A DNA stretch of 64,000 bases from Prunus persica (taxonomy: Eukaryota; Streptophyta; Magnoliopsida; Rosales; Rosaceae): contig NC_034010.1 in assembly GCF_000346465.2 (NCBI RefSeq), positions 24,524,570-24,588,569 of the forward strand, given 5' to 3'. Positions within the stretch are counted from its first letter, which is position 1. Each line of letters starts with the position of its first letter. Of the stretch, positions 59,439-64,000 are shown one piece after another. A model generated the notes under the pieces. That model was not told the DNA's origin, did no database searches, and saw only the letters and a program-made list of their open reading frames with translations. The translations under genes were made by a program, and so were the position numbers.

Positions 59439-61267
59439 TGTTTTTATGAAAAATAATATTAAAAAAATCAAACCAAAGTGTTTTTATTGTTTGTTCTCGA
59501 ATTTAACACGCGATACAAAGACTGGTACGCATGTTGTAGTTGTAGTTATGGACATATTGCTACTGTTGTACTATATTTAGCCTTTGCCCTCATCCCCATA
59601 TATATTATATATTGTGAATATATGTATATACATGGCCTGTTGCCCTTCTCTTCTCCCCTTTTGAGAATGTCTCTATATATTCTTCCGCCGCGCTTATTCC
59701 TCTTAATCAGCACGCTTTGTATTTGTATCCGGCCCTCTCTGCAATCTCAAAACCCTAGCTACCAAACATATTTTTTTATATATTCTCAATATTGCAATAT
59801 TACATTATTACAATATATTATTTGATAATGTTCAGCATGCAAGCAAAAGCCTGACGAGAAAAACTTACATCTAACGAAAATGCCATCGTGGCTAGCGGTG
59901 GAGTTAGGATTTTACATTAGAGCGGGGGCTTTTCACAAACATTTTAAAAATAATTCGAATAGCAGCCCTCAAACGCTAATTGGATTAATAAGTTAATAAT
60001 ATAATTTCATATTGATTAATAATTTATCCATTTATTACAATCATAATTGTCCTAAATTTCATATTTTAACATGGGTGAATATTAATCTCATCATCTACAC
60101 TATTAAAGACTCAAAATTTAATAATTTATACTTCAATGGAGAGAAGAAATACAAAAAATGTTCATAAATCCCAATATTAAGATGCCCTACTTAGACATGT
60201 AAAATTGGGGAGAGGGGAATTCACAAAGCTTAAGTTAATCAAAAGAGGAGAAGGTGAAAAAAAAAGAGTTTTTACTCCAAGAAGCAAACATATAGCAACA
60301 CATATAAGTAGAAATATGTGAAAATAAAAAATATGAGAGAGGGCCTAGACCCACCTTGGTCCTTAGGTGGCTCCGCCACTAATCATGGCAGTATCCCAAA
60401 TCAATTATGTAATTTAAGTTTCAGTCATGACAATGCAACTTTCCGACATGGTAATGCGTATCCTAGTTTCTTTCTTCTTTGTGGTGTCATGAGGAATATT
60501 CCAAGCAAAAGAAGAAGGGTGGAAGTTGCAGGAAATTGGTACTGCAAAAAAAAAAAAAAAAATTATGGATTCCTAGTAAAGACTGAAGATGTTGATGGTG
60601 TGTATAAAAAATGGGGCCAAATAGTAAGATGGTAGCAAAAATAATGAAACCAAATTTCATAATTAGTTTGAGAACAAAGTAAGAACCAACCGAAAGCAAA
60701 TTTTAGTAAGAAACAGAACCTTTTTTTAAATAGTAAATTTGGCTTTTACAAGGCTTGTGAAAGGGAATTACGTTTATTTTTCTAAATGGTTCAGAAAAGG
60801 CCTAGGACCCAATAGAGGGGAGGTAGGGGAATCAAATTCTAATCCTTTGGTATAAAAAGGAGATGATAAATTTCTTTCACACAGTTTGCTGTTTCAAACA
60901 GTGATGAAGTTTGTAGTCAGGGAGACAATAACTGAACAAATCTGTAGACTTGCAGCTTATGAACTACAATAGAAGGAAAGATTCAGGCTATCAGCTAGCT
61001 AGGTGAACTCCTTCAGTCTTTCCAACAAAGTTCCAGTCTTTAAAAGTAAAATAGTTTTTATATAAAATACCATGAAAAAAATTATGAAAAAAAGAATGTT
61101 CATACCCTCCTATTTATATAGGAGATTTGGAAAGCTAACATTTTCTCTAATACATTAAAAACTTTAAGAGTTTTGGTTTTTTTTTTTTCTTCCGAATTTA
61201 AAATATAATCACTCAAGGCCCTGTCGAGCAATGCTTCATCCCTAAACTGGAGGTCTTCAACATGTCC

Positions 61268-61375
61268 AAATAAAAACTTAGAGTGGAAAATGGTCTTTGT
61301 GTGCATATTTGAGATTACAAGTTCGAATCCCCATAATATCTTAGCTGTGTATACGTGAGAAAGCATCATTCCCTA
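61268..61375 (+). repeat. possible tRNA-derived SINE fragment
   Basis: GAGTGGAAAATGGTCTTTGTGT is followed by a strong B box, CAAGTTCGAATCCCC (61318-61332). It resembles the candidate at 26095-26190 in plan. Ends are unclear. Confidence 0.35.
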
Positions 61376-61907
61376 TAATTTAAACTGTGCTTGTAATAAA
61401 TAAAAAAACAAAAACATTGGTTTATGGGAGCCCAAAATTTCAGGACGAGACTGGTGAGCCACGTTGGGGAGCTACTCCATGGAAGCCCATTAGCGCAAAA
61501 AGAAACGTAAATTTTCCTCTCCTCTCTTTTTTTTTTCTTCTTGACAGTCAGAATCACACTTTCTTTTTCTTGACAGTCAAAATCACATCAAACATCGATC
61601 GTTCACAAGATAATTGATCAAACTATTACGTTTAGGAAAGTCAACACCCCTCTTAAACTGGTCAAGGAAATGTCACTTGGATTTATTTGCTAAGATGATG
61701 TTTTGTTGGTCTGTTTCAAAATGATGCTGAGACAACCCATCTTTGCAGTTAAAGAAAGATTATGAGACAACCAATCATTTTCATTATAGATGGTTCAAGA
61801 AAACATATTTCAAAAATATAATTTCAACGCATAACATATAAAGAACAAAATCATTTAATTAATAAACCAAGATATTACTTTTACAAAATCACAACAGAAG
61901 GATAGTG

Positions 61908-64000
61908 TCACTGCTGTGATGACCCTGTCTGCGCAGACCCAGAACCAGATGGTGTGGACCCCGAAGGTCCAGAATTTGATGGTGCAGATCCTGATGATGT
62001 AGAGCCCGAGTGTGCAGGCCCTGGTGTTGCTGAATTCTGGTACTGTTGGTTCATTGGCAAGGATGGTGGTGGCGTCACTCCAGCATGATGTTGCGGAGGG
62101 TATTGCTGGTACGGTGCTGGTGGAGGAGGCATATACCCGTAGGGAGGAGGATAAAACTGCTGCCGATATTGGGCATGTGGTTGAGGCATGTTTTGAAAAG
62201 CATAATGCTGACTACGTTGCTGCCTTTCTGCACTGGAATTGTTCTCGCCTGAACCCGTAGGCCCACTAGGAGCCCCTTCCTGGGATGGAACTATAGCCCC
62301 CATTCTTTGAGGATCCATTGATGGATAAAATGATCTCTCCTGTGAGGGTGGAGGTGGCATGTTGTAATAGTGCACTGGTGCAGGTTGGTCTTGTAAATGG
62401 TTCTGCTGTTGAGATATGACTGCTCGAGGCAACAACCCACTATGAGCCACTGCCTGCTGCCTAGCTTCAGCTGTGCCCTCAGAGTCCTGTTTTGGTGCTT
62501 GGGGCCTACCCCACATTAACTTCAATCTCAAACCCTTTATTACCAGTTTATTAGAGAGTTCTTCTGCAGCCTTTTCTGCACCTTCTCTTGTTGTGTAGGT
62601 TACAAAAGCACATGCTCGTTGGAGTACCATCCTAACAGATTCTATTTCACCATGAGCGTAAAATTGATCCCTCAAATCCTGCTCAGAAATTCTTTCATCA
62701 AGCCCACCCACGTATAGAGTTCTTATGCTTTCATCCTCAGGAGGTTCCAGGGAGGGCATCTCTCCAGCCTTGTTAAGCAGCTTCATTGCCACTGGATCAT
62801 TGACTCTGCAGATAATTAAGATGAGATGTGAGCGTTACAAACTTCAGAAATCCGTACTTACAGTACATGGGCATGTGAAAACATGCGACAGAAAGATTAG
62901 GGATATAGGTTTGTGAAATGTTGGCCGAAAATGCTAGCTAGAGGCTGCGGTAGTACCACTCTTATCACCTCCCAAACCGAAAAAGAAGCTACAATCTTCA
63001 GAATAAATATCTTGAACTACGAAATATTGAAAGAGGAACATGAAAAAATATTTAAACAAAATAACCAACAGGAGAAGGGGGAAAAAGGGGACTTTATATA
63101 CTACTTGCAAGGAAATTACATCTACCAATATTGCAGACAAGAATTTCATTCCCAACTGAAAAGGTAGACTTTAATCTGAGGAAATAATAGAGTTGGAAAT
63201 ATTAAACATAAGAAACAATGCTAATCAACAAACAAATTCACAAGATTAAGTAGCCAACTGTAACTATAAGAAAAAAAACATGCAACTGGATATTCATGCT
63301 TCATTGTCATACGGAGAACAGGAAATATGAAGCATTGGACATACCCATAGTAACGATCTTTGATGTTTTGCTGTGACAACTCCCCAGTTATGGGCATTTC
63401 GTGCCTGTAAGGACACTCAGCACCTCTTGTGCACTCACCCCGAATGTAGAAACTGCAAACATGTGCTCTGTTCCTTTTGTAATAGGGTGTTGTTCTTTGA
63501 AGCTTCAGAATAGTGTCACTGGGTCGTGCCTTTCCGTATGAAGATTCATAGTCTATACCAGCTCTAGCCTGCACTCACCAATCAAAATTAAAATTAGACA
63601 CTAAAGGATTCCAAAAGATTTACATAAATTAGTACCCTAACTAAGCCTGGTTGTTCAAGGCAAAGACAGAAAAGTTACCTTTCGGTCATGCTCCTCAGCG
63701 AAAAACTCCCTATTTACATCACTCTTTGGAATGGCATCGTTGGAACTGATGGCCAGAGCAGTATCTCGAACCTGAACTGGCAAGCCGTATTCCAGATCCA
63801 AGAGGCAAACTTGACAAACATTTTTCAACTTACTGCACGTCTGACAAATCTCTGACTTCTTAAATCGAGCATCACGACCAGGTCTCCACCTGAAAACGGT
63901 GAATGGCCGAGTGCAAATCTTGCACTCCTTGTCGTAATCAGCTCGTGTCATCCGGACGTAGGGATTGTCGCCCAAGCATGACTCGCAGATGATGGGAAAG
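61908..64000 (-). CDS. CCCH zinc finger / RRM spliceosome protein (MAC5 / RBM22 type), 5' end outside the window
   Basis: Three exons seen on the minus strand: 64000-63679 (continues beyond the edge), 63568-63345 and 62805-61908, phases consistent. The visible protein starts [27 protein letters not shown]; only the first 20 or so residues should be missing. Order: an N-terminal Cys-rich zinc region (CESC, CKIC, CQTC, CQVC), a C-x7-C-x5-C-x3-H finger ([19 protein letters not shown]), one RRM (RNP2 LYVGGL, RNP1 ACAFVTYT), then a Gln/Pro/Tyr-rich tail ending in Ser/Gly repeats (SAQTGSSQQ). This is the plant counterpart of human RBM22 and yeast Cwc2/Ecm2, a component of the Prp19/NineTeen complex that contacts U6 snRNA near the catalytic centre; Arabidopsis MAC5A (At1g07360, from memory) is the best match. 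Nuclear. The Ser/Gly tail is low-complexity and probably variable between species. Confidence 0.93.

Larger units (their letters stand above)
55073..61907. other. long gene-free region upstream of MIR160
   Basis: Nearly 7 kb without a supported gene. The first kilobase is rich in GA, CA and TA repeats (55146-55170, 55301-55343, about 55520-55600, 55905-55924) and is the likely MIR160 promoter and primary transcript 5' region. Farther right are microsatellites at 58513 and 59417, poly-pyrimidine (CCCT)n at about 58840, and a possible SINE at 61268. Confidence 0.45.

Noticed and set aside
60851..60972. TATAAAAAG followed by a short frame (MKFVVRETITEQ)
   Set aside because: About 22 codons with no family or splice continuation; one TATA-like string in AT-rich DNA is weak evidence.
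1..64000. Other RNA genes, tRNAs, CRISPR or defence-like arrays
   Set aside because: By eye I looked for other common conserved microRNAs (156, 159, 164, 166-172, 319, 390, 393-399, 408) on both strands and found none; no intact tRNA or spaced-repeat array was seen. A proper search could still find divergent ones.

Overview
The window is nuclear DNA from a flowering plant, almost certainly a eudicot. Genes are split by GT-AG introns, plastid transit peptides precede the plastid enzymes, the spacers are AT-rich with many (GA)n/(CT)n and (TA)n microsatellites, and the protein families are plant-type. A woody rosid such as a Rosaceae member is my impression only; nothing here proves the genus. 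All exon models were read by hand from splice signals and reading-frame continuity.

Layout. 1-3 kb: a small cysteine-tailed protein of unknown function (+). 3.8-4.8 kb: a GC-rich intronless alpha/beta hydrolase of the monoacylglycerol lipase / caffeoylshikimate esterase type (+). 5.3-8.5 kb: a WPP-domain-associated coiled-coil protein (+). 8.9-9.3 kb: a small membrane protein with 23 consecutive prolines (+). 9.9-12.5 kb: a predicted plastid tryptophan/tyrosine-type permease (-). 13-17 kb: an F-box/DUF295 pseudogene and a truncated duplicate of it. 19.9-23 kb: a patatin-related phospholipase of the class III type (+). 30.2-36.5 kb: chorismate synthase, 13 exons (-). 38.2-45.0 kb: bifunctional aminodeoxychorismate synthase, 13 exons (-). 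46.3 kb: a DUF26 relic (-). 50.2-52.5 kb: a CRPK1-like receptor-like cytoplasmic kinase (+). 55.0 kb: a MIR160 hairpin (-). 61.9-64 kb: the 3' part of a CCCH/RRM spliceosomal protein gene of the MAC5/RBM22 type (-), running off the right edge.

The most connected part is 30-45 kb. Chorismate synthase makes chorismate and its immediate same-strand neighbour commits chorismate to p-aminobenzoate and folate; both are plastid enzymes. A predicted plastid aromatic amino acid permease lies about 18 kb away. Whether this is more than chance needs synteny and co-expression data.

The chorismate synthase introns are a record of rearrangement: a 271-bp tandem duplication, a 25-bp repeat array, an 81-bp intron that is half microsatellite, and a duplicated intron segment carrying half of an exon with its splice donor, next to a dispersed repeat also present 2.4 kb outside the gene. 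The MIR160 hairpin is the only confident RNA gene. I saw no rRNA, intact tRNA, CRISPR array or intact transposon.
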